Shown here piece after piece: positions 26,153-34,549 of a stretch of DNA of 64,000 nucleotides; positions within the stretch are counted from its first letter, which is position 1; each line of letters starts with the position of its first letter. Position numbers and translations under genes: made by a program. The notes below the pieces were generated by a model. It searched no databases. It saw only the letters and a list, made by a program, of their open reading frames with translations, and was not told the DNA's origin. The DNA comes from Actinomyces culturomici (GTDB lineage: Bacteria > Actinomycetota > Actinomycetes > Actinomycetales > Actinomycetaceae): NCBI RefSeq assembly GCF_900499005.1, contig NZ_LS991316.1, forward strand, positions 1,539,908 to 1,603,907, in the 5' to 3' direction.

Positions 26153-27892
26153 TCACCCCCGCTTGGAGTTCCACGCCCTCCAGAGGTCGGCGTACTCGCC
26201 GCCGCGCGCGAGGAGCTCCTCGTGCGCTCCGAGCTCGGTGATCCGCCCGTCGACCATGACGGCGACCCGGTCGGCGTCGTGCGCGGTGTGGAGCCGGTGG
26301 GCGATGGCGACGACGGTGCGCCCCTCGAGTGCGCGCCCGAGCGACCGCTCGACCGTACGAGCCGAGGTCGGATCGAGCAGTGACGTCGCCTCGTCGAGGA
26401 CGACCGTGTGCGGGTCGAGGACGAGGATGCGCGCGAGCGCGATCTGCTGGGCCCGATCGGGCGCGAGCTCCAAGCCGTCCGCCCCGACGGGCTCGTCGAT
26501 CCCACGGGGCAGGTCGCCGATCCACTCCATCGCGCCGACCGCGTCGAGGGCGGCCTCGACCTCGGCGTCCGAGGCGTCGGGGCGCGCGATGCGAAGATTG
26601 TCGGCGAGCGTCCCGACGAAGACGTGATGCTCCTGGGTGACGAGGGCGACCTCGCCCCGAAGAAGGGACTCGTCGAGGTCCGTGATCGCGACGCCGCCGA
26701 CCTCGGCGCTCCCGCGCGCGGGCGCGGAGATGCCGGCGATGATCCGTCCGAGCGTCGACTTGCCGGCGCCCGAGGGGCCGACGACCGCGAGGGTCTCGCC
26801 GACCCGCAGGTCGAGGTCGACGTCGTGGAGAACCTCGATTCCGTCGGTGTACGAGAAGCCGACGCCCTTGAGGCGCACGCGCTGATCCACGGGAGTCTGG
26901 CCCGTCGGCGCGCGGTCGGCGGGCACCTGCCCGACGCCGACGATCCTCTGGAGGGACACCCAGCCGACTTGGAGCTGCTCGAGCCAGAACTGGAGCTCCC
27001 ACAGGGGTCCGGCGAGCGAGTTCGTCAGGAGGGTCGCGGCCGAGACGGCGCCGATCGAGAGGTCCCCGCGCGCGACGAGGTATCCGCCGCAGACGAGGAC
27101 GAGGACGGTCGGCGCGAACGCGAAGGCGAAGAGCCCGAAGAAGTAGACGGCGCGCGCGAACGCGCCGTAGCGCTCGATCCGCCAGAGCTCGAGGACCGAG
27201 GCGATGAGGGCGCGCAGGCGCCCCTCGCCGAGCCCGAGCGCGTCGATCGTGTCGGCGCCCTCGTAGGACTCGGCGCCGAGTCCCGCGATCTTCGCCCACC
27301 GCGCGCTCGTCGACCGGTAGGCCGGAATCGTCCGACGCAGGTACCAGCGAGTCGCGAACGCGGAGATCGGGAGGATGACGAGGACGATGAGGACGAGCGG
27401 CGGCGCGGCGACGACGATCGCGCCGATGACGACGAGGAACCGCGCGATGATGACGAGGAAGCGGTAGGTCCCGCGCTTGATGACGTAGGAGAGCCTGCGG
27501 ACGTCGTGGGTCGTGCGGCCGAGCAGGTCGCCGGTCCCGGCCTCCTCGATGACGGAGAGCGGAAGCCTCGCCGCCTTCTCCATGACGTCGTCGCGGATGC
27601 GCGCGAAGATCCTCTCGCCGAGGACGACCGAGCGGTACTCGGAGAGCCACGCGGCGATCGTCGAGACGAGGACGGCGGCGACGACGAGCCCGATCCATAC
27701 GGGATCGGCGAGGATGTCCCCACCGGCCTCGAGCGAGTCGATCGCCCGCCCGACGACGAGCGGGAGGGACGAGGCCGCGCCGGTCGCGATGAGTTGGACG
27801 GCGACGACGAGGGCGAAGGCGCCCTTGTGGTCGGCGATGATCCGACCGAGGTAGTGCCGGACGTCGCGGTCGTTCGCAAGCGGGAGCCTCAT
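26153..27892 (-). CDS. ABC exporter half-transporter with intact Walker A/B but degenerate signature motif
   Basis: Type I ABC exporter subunit of 579 aa: six membrane helices in residues 1-300, then an ATPase domain. Walker A is GPSGAGKST, Walker B is TVVLDEATSLLD with the catalytic Glu, the Q-loop is VALVTQEHHVF and the switch His is VVAIAHRL. The signature normally read as LSGGQ is replaced by LELAPDRAQQ. Its upstream partner has the opposite defects, so the two form one working ATP site as a heterodimer. The ATG at 27892 overlaps the partner's stop (ATGA). Substrate unknown, as is usual for multidrug or lipid/peptide exporters of this group. Confidence 0.9.
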   Translation of the reverse strand: MRLPLANDRDVRHYLGRIIADHKGAFALVVAVQLIATGAASSLPLVVGRAIDSLEAGGDILADPVWIGLVVAAVLVSTIAAWLSEYRSVVLGERIFARIRDDVMEKAARLPLSVIEEAGTGDLLGRTTHDVRRLSYVIKRGTYRFLVIIARFLVVIGAIVVAAPPLVLIVLVILPISAFATRWYLRRTIPAYRSTSARWAKIAGLGAESYEGADTIDALGLGEGRLRALIASVLELWRIERYGAFARAVYFFGLFAFAFAPTVLVLVCGGYLVARGDLSIGAVSAATLLTNSLAGPLWELQFWLEQLQVGWVSLQRIVGVGQVPADRAPTGQTPVDQRVRLKGVGFSYTDGIEVLHDVDLDLRVGETLAVVGPSGAGKSTLGRIIAGISAPARGSAEVGGVAITDLDESLLRGEVALVTQEHHVFVGTLADNLRIARPDASDAEVEAALDAVGAMEWIGDLPRGIDEPVGADGLELAPDRAQQIALARILVLDPHTVVLDEATSLLDPTSARTVERSLGRALEGRTVVAIAHRLHTAHDADRVAVMVDGRITELGAHEELLARGGEYADLWRAWNSKRG

Positions 27893-29778
27893 CGGTCCTC
27901 CCCCCTTCCGGACACGCGCCCGTCGGCGCCGATAGCGACCACCTCGTCGCACCGGTCGAGCAGGAGCGGCGAGGAGGTGAAGACGACGGTCGTCCGCCCG
28001 GCGCGCACGCGCGCGAGGTTCCTCCCGATGCGCGCCTCGGTGTGCGCGTCGAGCGCGGAGGTGGGATCGACGAGGACGAGGACGTCCGGGTCGGCGAAGA
28101 GGGCGCGGGCGAGTGCCACGCGCTGACGCTGGCCGCCCGACAGGTTCCGCGCCTTCTCCGTAAGGACGCCGTCGAGTCCGCCGGGCAGCGACCCTAGGAC
28201 GTCGCGGGCGTCGGCGGCGGCAAGAGCCGCGAGAACCTCCTCGTCGCGGCTCCGGTCGACGTCGGGGGCCGGAGCGCCGGCGCTCGTCGGATCCACGGCC
28301 TCCGTTCGGATGATCGTCGCGTGGTCGCGTGCGGGCGCGACCTGGGCGAATCGCCCGAGGACCGCTCCCCGCAGCGTCCCCTCGAAGAGGTGCTGGACCG
28401 CGGAGACGAGGACGAGGCGGCGCCGGGACTCCGCCGGATCGAGGTCGGCGAGCGCCGCGCGCCCGATGGACGCCCCGCGCGCGCCGTCGACGGCGCCGAA
28501 GCGCCCCGCGATCTCGGACGCGGCGTCGACCGACGCGCAGACGACGCCCGTGAGGCGCCCCGCCCGGATGCGCAGTCCGCTCGGCTCATCGACGAGGTCG
28601 TCCCCGGCCCAGTCGATCCCTGAGGCTCGGTCGCCTCCCCCGATCGGGCGCTCGGCCCCGGCCTCGTCGGCCGCGTCGATGACGGAGACGATCTTGCGGG
28701 CGGCGACGCGCGCGCGGATGAAGGTCTCGAGCGAGCGGAGGACGACGCGCATCGGCGAGCCGACGTAGTTCATGAACCCGTAGAACGCGACGAGGCCGCC
28801 GACCGTCAGTGCGCCGACGCCGACGAGATGCGCGCCGTAGATGATGACGACGCCCGTGAGAACGACGGGCGCGGCCTCGGAGATCGCCGAGAGGGCGGAG
28901 GTCATCGCCGCGAGGCGGATCGCGCGGTCGCGGACGTCGGCGGACCGGACGCGGTAGTGGTCGACGAAGCGGGACTCGCCGCCGACGCCGCGGAGGATCC
29001 GCAACCCCGCGACGGCGTCGGTCGTGATCGTCGAGAGGCGCCCCTCGGCCTCGCGGACGCCGGACTGGAGGGACTCGAGCTTCGGGGCGAGGAGCAGCGA
29101 GAGCGACAGGGCGATCGGCACGCCGATGAGGACGACGAGACCGAGGGCGACCGAGGTGCGGAGCATGAGGGTCGAGACGACCGCGATGCCGAAGACCGAG
29201 GCGATGAGGCTCGGGAGCCAAGCGACGAACTCGCCGACGACGAGGCCGTCGTCCCCGAGGCTCGTCACGACGTCGCCGGCCGCGAGCCTGCGCTTGACGA
29301 GCCTCCCTCGCAGCGACAGGCTCCGCCCGGACGAGCGCACGGACTCCTGGGCGGCGCGGTCCCAGGTGTTCGACTCGAAGATCTCGCCGATGGAGATCGC
29401 CGCGATGTTGAGGACGAGGACCGCGAGGAGGACCCCCATCGCCGCGGCGAAGACGCCGCCGAACCCGTGCGCGGCCACCGCGTCGATCGCCCGTCCGATC
29501 GTCGCGGGGAAGATCGCGCCGGTGACCTCCTGGATCGAGGAGACGACGGCGCCCCCGATGAGCGCCGGGCCGACGTAGCGCCCGAGCTTGCGGGTGTAGC
29601 CGCGCAGGCCGCCGGACAGGTCGGCGGGCACAGGACTCGGGTCCGTCGTCGGCCACGGCCAGCGCGAGGGCGTGCGGACGAGCGGGACGTCCGGAACCGC
29701 GGAATCGGACGCGGGGCGCCGAGGCGCGGAATCGATGGGCTCGTCGGGCGAAGCGGACGTGGACTGTGCGGAGGACAT
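27889..29778 (-). CDS. ABC exporter half-transporter with degenerate ATP-binding and catalytic residues
   Basis: Partner subunit of 629 aa, with a Pro/Ser-rich N-terminal extension, six membrane helices, and an ATPase domain. The Walker A loop is lost (GVVCASVDAASEI in place of GxxGxGKS/T). The Walker B Glu is Pro (VLVLVDPTSALDA) and the switch His is Ser (VFTSSPLLL). By contrast LSGGQRQRVALARAL is perfect. The protein therefore contributes the signature motif to the partner's ATP site and can scarcely hydrolyse ATP itself. The ATG at 29778 follows GGAAGG. It is the first gene of the two-gene operon. Confidence 0.9.
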   Translation of the reverse strand: MSSAQSTSASPDEPIDSAPRRPASDSAVPDVPLVRTPSRWPWPTTDPSPVPADLSGGLRGYTRKLGRYVGPALIGGAVVSSIQEVTGAIFPATIGRAIDAVAAHGFGGVFAAAMGVLLAVLVLNIAAISIGEIFESNTWDRAAQESVRSSGRSLSLRGRLVKRRLAAGDVVTSLGDDGLVVGEFVAWLPSLIASVFGIAVVSTLMLRTSVALGLVVLIGVPIALSLSLLLAPKLESLQSGVREAEGRLSTITTDAVAGLRILRGVGGESRFVDHYRVRSADVRDRAIRLAAMTSALSAISEAAPVVLTGVVIIYGAHLVGVGALTVGGLVAFYGFMNYVGSPMRVVLRSLETFIRARVAARKIVSVIDAADEAGAERPIGGGDRASGIDWAGDDLVDEPSGLRIRAGRLTGVVCASVDAASEIAGRFGAVDGARGASIGRAALADLDPAESRRRLVLVSAVQHLFEGTLRGAVLGRFAQVAPARDHATIIRTEAVDPTSAGAPAPDVDRSRDEEVLAALAAADARDVLGSLPGGLDGVLTEKARNLSGGQRQRVALARALFADPDVLVLVDPTSALDAHTEARIGRNLARVRAGRTTVVFTSSPLLLDRCDEVVAIGADGRVSGRGEDR

Positions 29779-30078
29779 GCGGCCTTCCAGGACGGGGAAC
29801 CCTTCGATCCTATTCGCGTTCCATCCGCGTCGCTCTTCGCTGCCGCATCGCGACGTCATGCGGCCCCCGCGAAGTCCTGCGCCTCGACATGCACCGCGAC
29901 GCGCCAAGCCTTGCGCCCCGAGTAGCAGGGTCATGCGCTCTGGACGGCCCTATCATCCGCCGGCATCCGCGACGTCATGCACCCCCTCCGCCCTCCCGTC
30001 CCGCCCCGACGCGAGATCCGCACGACAATTTGAATGTTCAGCTATCCACGAACCCCCGCGAGTGCCAGAGTTTCCCGC
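29779..30078. repeat. 300-base divergent gap carrying the GCGACGTCATGC repeat units
   Basis: Four related short units occur between 29855 and 29990 on the plus strand: GCGACGTCATGCGGCC, GCGAAGTCCTGCGCCTCG, CAGGGTCATGCGCTCTGG and GCGACGTCATGCACCCC. They match the units at 5330-5400. The remainder shows a short AT-richer stretch (GACAATTTGAATGTTCAGC) before the VOC gene that may be its promoter. Confidence 0.5.
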
Positions 30079-30498
30079 ATGAACTCTTCGATTCACCCGT
30101 ACCTCAACTTCGCCTCCGAGACCGCCGAGGCCCTCGGCTTCTACCAGACCCTCTTCGGCGGCGAGCTCCAGGTGCTCACCTTCGCCATGGCGCACGCCGT
30201 CCCCGAGGACTCCCCCGTCGCCGGCCTCGCGATGCACGCGGAGCTGCGCTCGCCGCTCCTCACGATCCTCGCCTCCGACACCCCCGAGGGCATGGCCACC
30301 GAGCCCGCCCGCCGCGGCAACGACATGTCGCTGTGCGTCGTCACCGACGACGAGGAGCAGGGCGCCGCCTGGTTCGCCGCCCTCGCCGAGGGCGGCACCG
30401 TCACGATGCCCTTCGACCGCCAGATGTGGGGCGACATGTTCGGCATGCTCATCGATCGTTTCGGGATCCGCTGGATGGTGAACGTCCACCACGCGTGA
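30079..30498 (+). CDS. VOC-superfamily (PhnB/glyoxalase-like) protein
   Basis: A 139-aa protein of the vicinal oxygen chelate fold, PhnB-like subgroup. The opening HPYLNFASETAEALGFYQTL is very typical, followed by FGGELQVLTFAMAHAVPEDS. The late segment MPFDRQMWGDMFGMLIDRFG and the ending WMVNVHHA are conserved in this subgroup. The reaction is unknown: such proteins are often annotated as 3-demethylubiquinone methyltransferase domain or glyoxalase/bleomycin-resistance proteins without evidence. The ATG at 30079 opens the domain, and no strong ribosome site is visible. Confidence 0.85.
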   Translation: MNSSIHPYLNFASETAEALGFYQTLFGGELQVLTFAMAHAVPEDSPVAGLAMHAELRSPLLTILASDTPEGMATEPARRGNDMSLCVVTDDEEQGAAWFAALAEGGTVTMPFDRQMWGDMFGMLIDRFGIRWMVNVHHA

Positions 30499-30547
30499 CG
30501 CCCTCGCGGCTCCGTCCCGCGCGGCTCGCCCGCCCTGCGCTCCCCGA

Positions 30548-30611
30548 GTGGAGGACTTCCCGACAAGTGGAGGGCTTATACCCCCTCCTCGTGTCGCCAA
30601 ACCCTCCACCG
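30548..30611 (+). repeat. 64-bp hairpin element, full copy
   Basis: The left arm begins AGTGGAGGACTTCCCGACA. The centre is GGAGGGCTTATACCCCCTCC, and the right arm is TGTCGCCAAACCCTCCAC. It is the first of three copies in the convergent gap between the VOC gene and purH. Confidence 0.8.
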
Positions 30612-30691
30612 AGCATTGGACTCGCACGACCACGCTCCACCAGAGTCCGCGTTCAATCGCCAGAGGGCCCGGACGGACCACGTACCTCGCC

Positions 30692-30731
30692 AATGGAGGG
30701 GATCACGACAAGTGGAGGGCCTACCCGGCCT
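30692..30731 (+). repeat. 64-bp hairpin element, left half only
   Basis: AATGGAGGGGATCACGACA followed by AGTGGAGGGCCTACC. The right arm is missing. Confidence 0.65.
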
Positions 30732-30764
30732 CCGTCCCCGCCGATTCGCCCTCCGCGCTCCCCA

Positions 30765-30828
30765 AGTGGAGGAGTTGACGACAAGTGGAGGGCTTATGCC
30801 CCCTCCTTTTGTCGCCAACCCCTCCATT
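30765..30828 (+). repeat. 64-bp hairpin element, full copy
   Basis: AGTGGAGGAGTTGACGACA at the left and TTGTCGCCAACCCCTCCATT at the right, with the centre GGAGGGCTTATGCCCCCTCC. With the two preceding entries it accounts for most of the 458-base gap from 30499 to 30956. The purH terminator occupies the rest. Confidence 0.85.
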
Positions 30829-30884
30829 GAGCGCCGGGGCCACGTCAAGGACCCCACGCGGCCACCGAGCCCCGAATACACCGA

Positions 30885-30914
30885 GGGCCCCGCCTCCAGA
30901 AGGAGGCGGGGCCC
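30885..30914 (-). terminator. purH terminator hairpin
   Basis: GGGCCCCGCCTCC (30885-30897) pairs perfectly with GGAGGCGGGGCCC (30902-30914) across a four-base loop. It lies 42 bases past the purH stop. The following T-run is weak. Confidence 0.75.
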
Positions 30915-30956
30915 AACGCGCTCAACGGGCAGCACGCCCGGCTCAGCGCGCCCGAC

Positions 30957-32864
30957 TCAGTGCGCGAAGTGGCGCGTACCGGTGAGGTACATCGTGATGC
31001 CCGCGGCCTGCGCCGCTTCGATGGACTCGGCGTCGCGGACGGATCCGCCGGGCTGGACGACGGCCTTGACGCCGGCGTCGATGAGGACCTGAAGGCCGTC
31101 GGCGAAGGGGAAGAACGCGTCGGACGCGGCGACTGAGCCGATGGAGCGCTGCTCGGGCGTATCGGCGACGATGTCCTCGGCGCGCGCGCCGCCCGCCGAC
31201 TGGATATCGGCTCCCGCACCGGCCCCCGCGTCCTTGGCCGCATCGCCGGTCGAGCGACCTCCGAGCGTATTCGCCCGTTCGACCGCGAGCTTGCATGAAT
31301 CGACGCGGTTGACCTGGCCCATGCCGACGCCGACCGAGGCCTCATCCTTCACGAGGAGGATCGCGTTCGACCGCACGGCACGCACGGTCCGCCACGCGAA
31401 CTCGAGGTCGGCGAGGGTCGCCTCGTCGGCGGGCTCGCCCGCCGCGAGCGTCCAGTTCTCGGGGGAATCGCCGGGCGCGTCGACGTCGTCGCGGTCCTGG
31501 ACGAGCAGGCCGCCGGAGATCTGCTTGAACTCGCGCCCGCCCCGCTCGGGCGGAAGGACCTCGAGGACGCGGAGGTTCTTCTTCGCCGAGAGGACCTCGA
31601 GGGCCCCGTCCTCGTAAGCCGGAGCGAGGACGACCTCGGTGAAGATCGGGACGATCTGCCGGGCGAGCTCGACGGTGACCGGGCGGTTGACGGCGATGAC
31701 CCCGCCGAACGCGGAGACCGGGTCGCAGGCGTGGGCCTTGCGGTGGGCCTCGGCGACGTCGTCGGCGACGGCGATGCCGCAGGGGTTCGCGTGCTTGATG
31801 ATCGCGACGCAGGGGCGGTCGTGGTCGTAGGCGGCGCGCAGGGCGGCGTCGCCGTCGGTGTAGTTGTTGTAGCTCATCGCCTTGCCGTGGAGCTGACGGG
31901 CGTTGGCGATGCCGGGGAGCAGGACGTCCTCGGGCGCGAAAGCCAACGACTCGCCCTCAAGCGAGGACGAAGCCGAGGAGGCGTCCTCGAAGAAGTCCGC
32001 CTCGACGTCGACCTCGCGGTAGACGGCGGCGGCCTGGTGGGGGTTCTCGCCGTAGCGGAGGGACTCGACGCGCTCGAAGGCGTCGGCGACGAAGACGGGG
32101 AGCGAGTCCTCATCGGCGCCGGCCTCGAGGACGGCCTCCTCCTCTTCGCTCGCGACGTACCCGAAGGACTCGAGGAACGCGGCGTCGGAAGCGTCAAGAC
32201 GCTCCTCGCACGCCTCGTCGAGGGCGTCGACGAGGTCCTCGCGCCCGAGCTGGTCGGCGAACCAGCCGGCGATCGCGAGGTCGTAGGTCGCGGTGTGGAG
32301 GAACGCCTCGGCGGCGAGGTCACGGCGCTCGTCGAGGGTGAAGCCCTCGCCCTGCGCGGCGGCGATGACGTCGGCGTAGCGCTCGGGGGAGGTGACGACG
32401 GCGACGGAGGGGTGGTTCTTCGCGGCGGCGCGGACCATGGAGGGCCCGCCGATGTCGATCTGCTCGACGCACTCGTCGAAGGAGGCGCCCGAGGCGACGG
32501 TCTGCGTGAAGGGGTAGAGGTTGCAGATGACGAGGTCGAAGGCGGCGACGCCGAGCTCGTCGAGCTGGGCGCGGTGGTCGGCCTTGCGCTGGTCGGCGAG
32601 GATTCCGGCGTGCACGCGGGGATGGAGCGTCTTCACGCGCCCTTCGAGGCATTCGGGGAATCCGGTGACGTCCTCGATGGGGGTGACGGCGACGCCGGCC
32701 TCGGCGATGCGCGCGGCGGTGGAGCCGGTGGAGACGATCTCCACTCCGGCGGCGCCGAGGGCACGGGCGAGGTCCTCCAGGCCGGTCTTGTCGTAGACGG
32801 AGATGAGGGCCCTCGTGAGGGGGCGCACGTCGATGGGTTCGAGATTGTCCAAGCGAACGGACAT
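30957..32864 (-). CDS. purH: Bifunctional AICAR transformylase / IMP cyclohydrolase, with insertions
   Basis: Catalyses the last two steps of IMP synthesis in the cytoplasm. The N-terminal MGS-like cyclohydrolase domain has [17 protein letters not shown] and [15 protein letters not shown]. The transformylase domain has [13 protein letters not shown], with the catalytic Lys-His, and ends RHFAH. At 635 aa it is about 110 residues longer than usual. Additions lie in an acidic loop around residues 215-245, a Ser/Ala-rich loop near 280-295, and an Ala/Gly/Asp-rich block at about residues 533-575 between ERANTLGG and [10 protein letters not shown], normally a short linker. The core motifs are intact. 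The ATG at 32864 follows GGAGGAAAC. Confidence 0.97.
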   Translation of the reverse strand: MSVRLDNLEPIDVRPLTRALISVYDKTGLEDLARALGAAGVEIVSTGSTAARIAEAGVAVTPIEDVTGFPECLEGRVKTLHPRVHAGILADQRKADHRAQLDELGVAAFDLVICNLYPFTQTVASGASFDECVEQIDIGGPSMVRAAAKNHPSVAVVTSPERYADVIAAAQGEGFTLDERRDLAAEAFLHTATYDLAIAGWFADQLGREDLVDALDEACEERLDASDAAFLESFGYVASEEEEAVLEAGADEDSLPVFVADAFERVESLRYGENPHQAAAVYREVDVEADFFEDASSASSSLEGESLAFAPEDVLLPGIANARQLHGKAMSYNNYTDGDAALRAAYDHDRPCVAIIKHANPCGIAVADDVAEAHRKAHACDPVSAFGGVIAVNRPVTVELARQIVPIFTEVVLAPAYEDGALEVLSAKKNLRVLEVLPPERGGREFKQISGGLLVQDRDDVDAPGDSPENWTLAAGEPADEATLADLEFAWRTVRAVRSNAILLVKDEASVGVGMGQVNRVDSCKLAVERANTLGGRSTGDAAKDAGAGAGADIQSAGGARAEDIVADTPEQRSIGSVAASDAFFPFADGLQVLIDAGVKAVVQPGGSVRDAESIEAAQAAGITMYLTGTRHFAH

Positions 32865-33065
32865 GTTTCCTCCGGTGTCGGTGTTTCTCATGTCCCGGCG
32901 CCCAGGCGGGCGACGCCTCGTGGGAGAATCCGGCCGCTCCCCGGTGGTTTCCCACCTGTTCGCCAGTCGCGGCCGCTTCGATCGTAGCCCGAGCGGGGCG
33001 CGCTGCGACAGTCCGTCCGGGGACGCCCGCCCGGTTCGTCGTCCGTTCGGCTAGGCGTCGTTCCC

Positions 33066-33083
33066 CATCGACGAGGGCGCGGC
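33066..33083 (+). repeat. Dispersed repeat, ATCGACGAGGGCG family
   Basis: CATCGACGAGGGCGCGGC lies directly against the stop codon of the MOSC gene, in the gap before purH. Confidence 0.45.
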
Positions 33084-33911
33084 TCAGTCCTTCATCGACG
33101 AGGTGACGATGCGCGCGCCGTCTTCGACGCTGCGCAGGAGGTACGGGCGCAGGGCAGGCGCGATCTCCATGTCGCTGCGTTCTTCGGACGCGAGGATCAG
33201 GGCGGCGTCCGACGGGTCGTGGTGGGCGAACCAGCGGCGGCAGGTGACGCCGTGCCCGGGGACGGACTCGACGGTGATGCGAGCGCCCGCCTCGACGACG
33301 CCCTCGCGGAGGACGGAGAAGAGAATGCCCACCCGATTGCGCGAGGCGAATTCGGCGGCGAAGCCGGGGCGGGCGACGCCGCGGGCGAGGGTCGAGCAGG
33401 GGTTGCGGATCGACCGGGCCTCGAGGAGGACCGAGCGGTCCTCGCCGTTCGGTCCCGGCACGCCCTCGATCCGGATGCGGGAGCCCGGCTCGAGGTCGTC
33501 GAGGTCGCCGTCGACGACGAGGTTCTCGCCGAGCAGGCCCGGGTGGTCGAGCCCGAGCTCGGCCGCCCAGTGGTCGACCTCGGAGCCCGCGAGCGCGTAG
33601 ACGGCCTTGTCGGGGCCGCCGTGGTGATAGCGGTCGCCTTGGAGGTCCCCGCGCACGCCGAGCGCGTCGATTGCGACGGGCCCGTCGATCGGCCCTTTCT
33701 CCATGGCGGAGACGCCGGCCTTCCCGGCATCGGGGCGCAGGCGGACGACGGCGCAGATGGCGCGCAGTCTTCCGAGTTCGGAGCCGGCGACGAAGGGCGA
33801 CGGCTCTCCGGCGTTGCGCCCGTCGGCGCCCGCGAAGGGCTCGTCGATGCGGCGCGCGAGCGTCGGGGAGCAGACGAGGTCGGAGCCGTCGGTCGGGTTG
33901 AGGGAGTTCAT
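33084..33911 (-). CDS. MOSC-domain protein (YiiM-like)
   Basis: A 275-aa cytoplasmic protein with the beta-barrel MOSC domain associated with molybdenum-cofactor sulfuration or sulfur transfer. Characteristic segments are GVRGDLQGDRYHHGGPDKAV, LLGENLVVDGDLDDLEPGSR, and ARSIRNPCSTLARGV, whose Cys lies where MOSC proteins carry the conserved Cys. The activity is not known; YiiM relatives detoxify N-hydroxylated bases. The ATG at 33911 overlaps the purN stop by ATGA, so it is translationally coupled to purine genes. That is a positional link only. Confidence 0.82.
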   Translation of the reverse strand: MNSLNPTDGSDLVCSPTLARRIDEPFAGADGRNAGEPSPFVAGSELGRLRAICAVVRLRPDAGKAGVSAMEKGPIDGPVAIDALGVRGDLQGDRYHHGGPDKAVYALAGSEVDHWAAELGLDHPGLLGENLVVDGDLDDLEPGSRIRIEGVPGPNGEDRSVLLEARSIRNPCSTLARGVARPGFAAEFASRNRVGILFSVLREGVVEAGARITVESVPGHGVTCRRWFAHHDPSDAALILASEERSDMEIAPALRPYLLRSVEDGARIVTSSMKD

Positions 33912-34549
33912 CGGGCAGTCCTCGCTCCGTAGAAGGCGCGGCGGCCCTCGAAGGTCCAGCCCTCGCGCAGGAGGCGCCCGACCGACTCGGCGAGCTGGGC
34001 GCGCTCGGCGACCTTGATCCGTTCGAGCAGCGCGTCGGCGTCGTCGTCGTCCTCGACGGGCACCGCGGTCTGGGCGATGATCCGCCCGGTGTCAGTGCCC
34101 GAGTCGACGAAGAAGAGGGTCGCGCCGGCGAGCTTGACGCCGGCCGCGAGCGCGTCGGCGGGCCCGTGGACGCCGGGGAAGGACGGGAGGAGCGCGTTGT
34201 GCGTGTTGAGGATCCGCCCCTCGTAGCGGCTGAGGACCTCGGGACCGAGGAGCTTGAGGAATCCGGCGGAGACGACGAGGTCGGGGGCGAAGTCGTCGAA
34301 GACCTCGGCGAGCGCGGCGTCCCAGGCGGCCCGGTCGGGGAAGTCCTTCACCCTGTGGACGCGCGTGTCGATGCCGTGGGCGGTCGCCCACTCGATGGCG
34401 TCGCAGTCGCGGTCGGCGACGACGCCGACGACGGCGCCGCCCCAGGCGGGGTCCTCGGACGCGGCGACGAGGTCGCGCATGTTCGATCCGGCTCCGGAGA
34501 CGAGGACGAGGACGCGTGCGGGCGCGAGCGGCGGCTGGTGGAGGCTCAT
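33908..34549 (-). CDS. purN: Phosphoribosylglycinamide formyltransferase
   Basis: Transfers a formyl group from 10-formyltetrahydrofolate to GAR, the third step of IMP synthesis. It has 213 aa, normal length. VLVSGAGSNMRDLVAAS is the phosphate-binding loop. RILNTHNALLPSFPGVHGPA contains the Asn-x-His catalytic pair, and TLFFVDSGTDTGRIIAQ contains the catalytic Asp. The start ATG at 34549 overlaps the stop of the DUF6350 gene and the stop overlaps the MOSC start, so the three genes form one coupled transcript. Confidence 0.96.
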   Translation of the reverse strand: MSLHQPPLAPARVLVLVSGAGSNMRDLVAASEDPAWGGAVVGVVADRDCDAIEWATAHGIDTRVHRVKDFPDRAAWDAALAEVFDDFAPDLVVSAGFLKLLGPEVLSRYEGRILNTHNALLPSFPGVHGPADALAAGVKLAGATLFFVDSGTDTGRIIAQTAVPVEDDDDADALLERIKVAERAQLAESVGRLLREGWTFEGRRAFYGARTAR

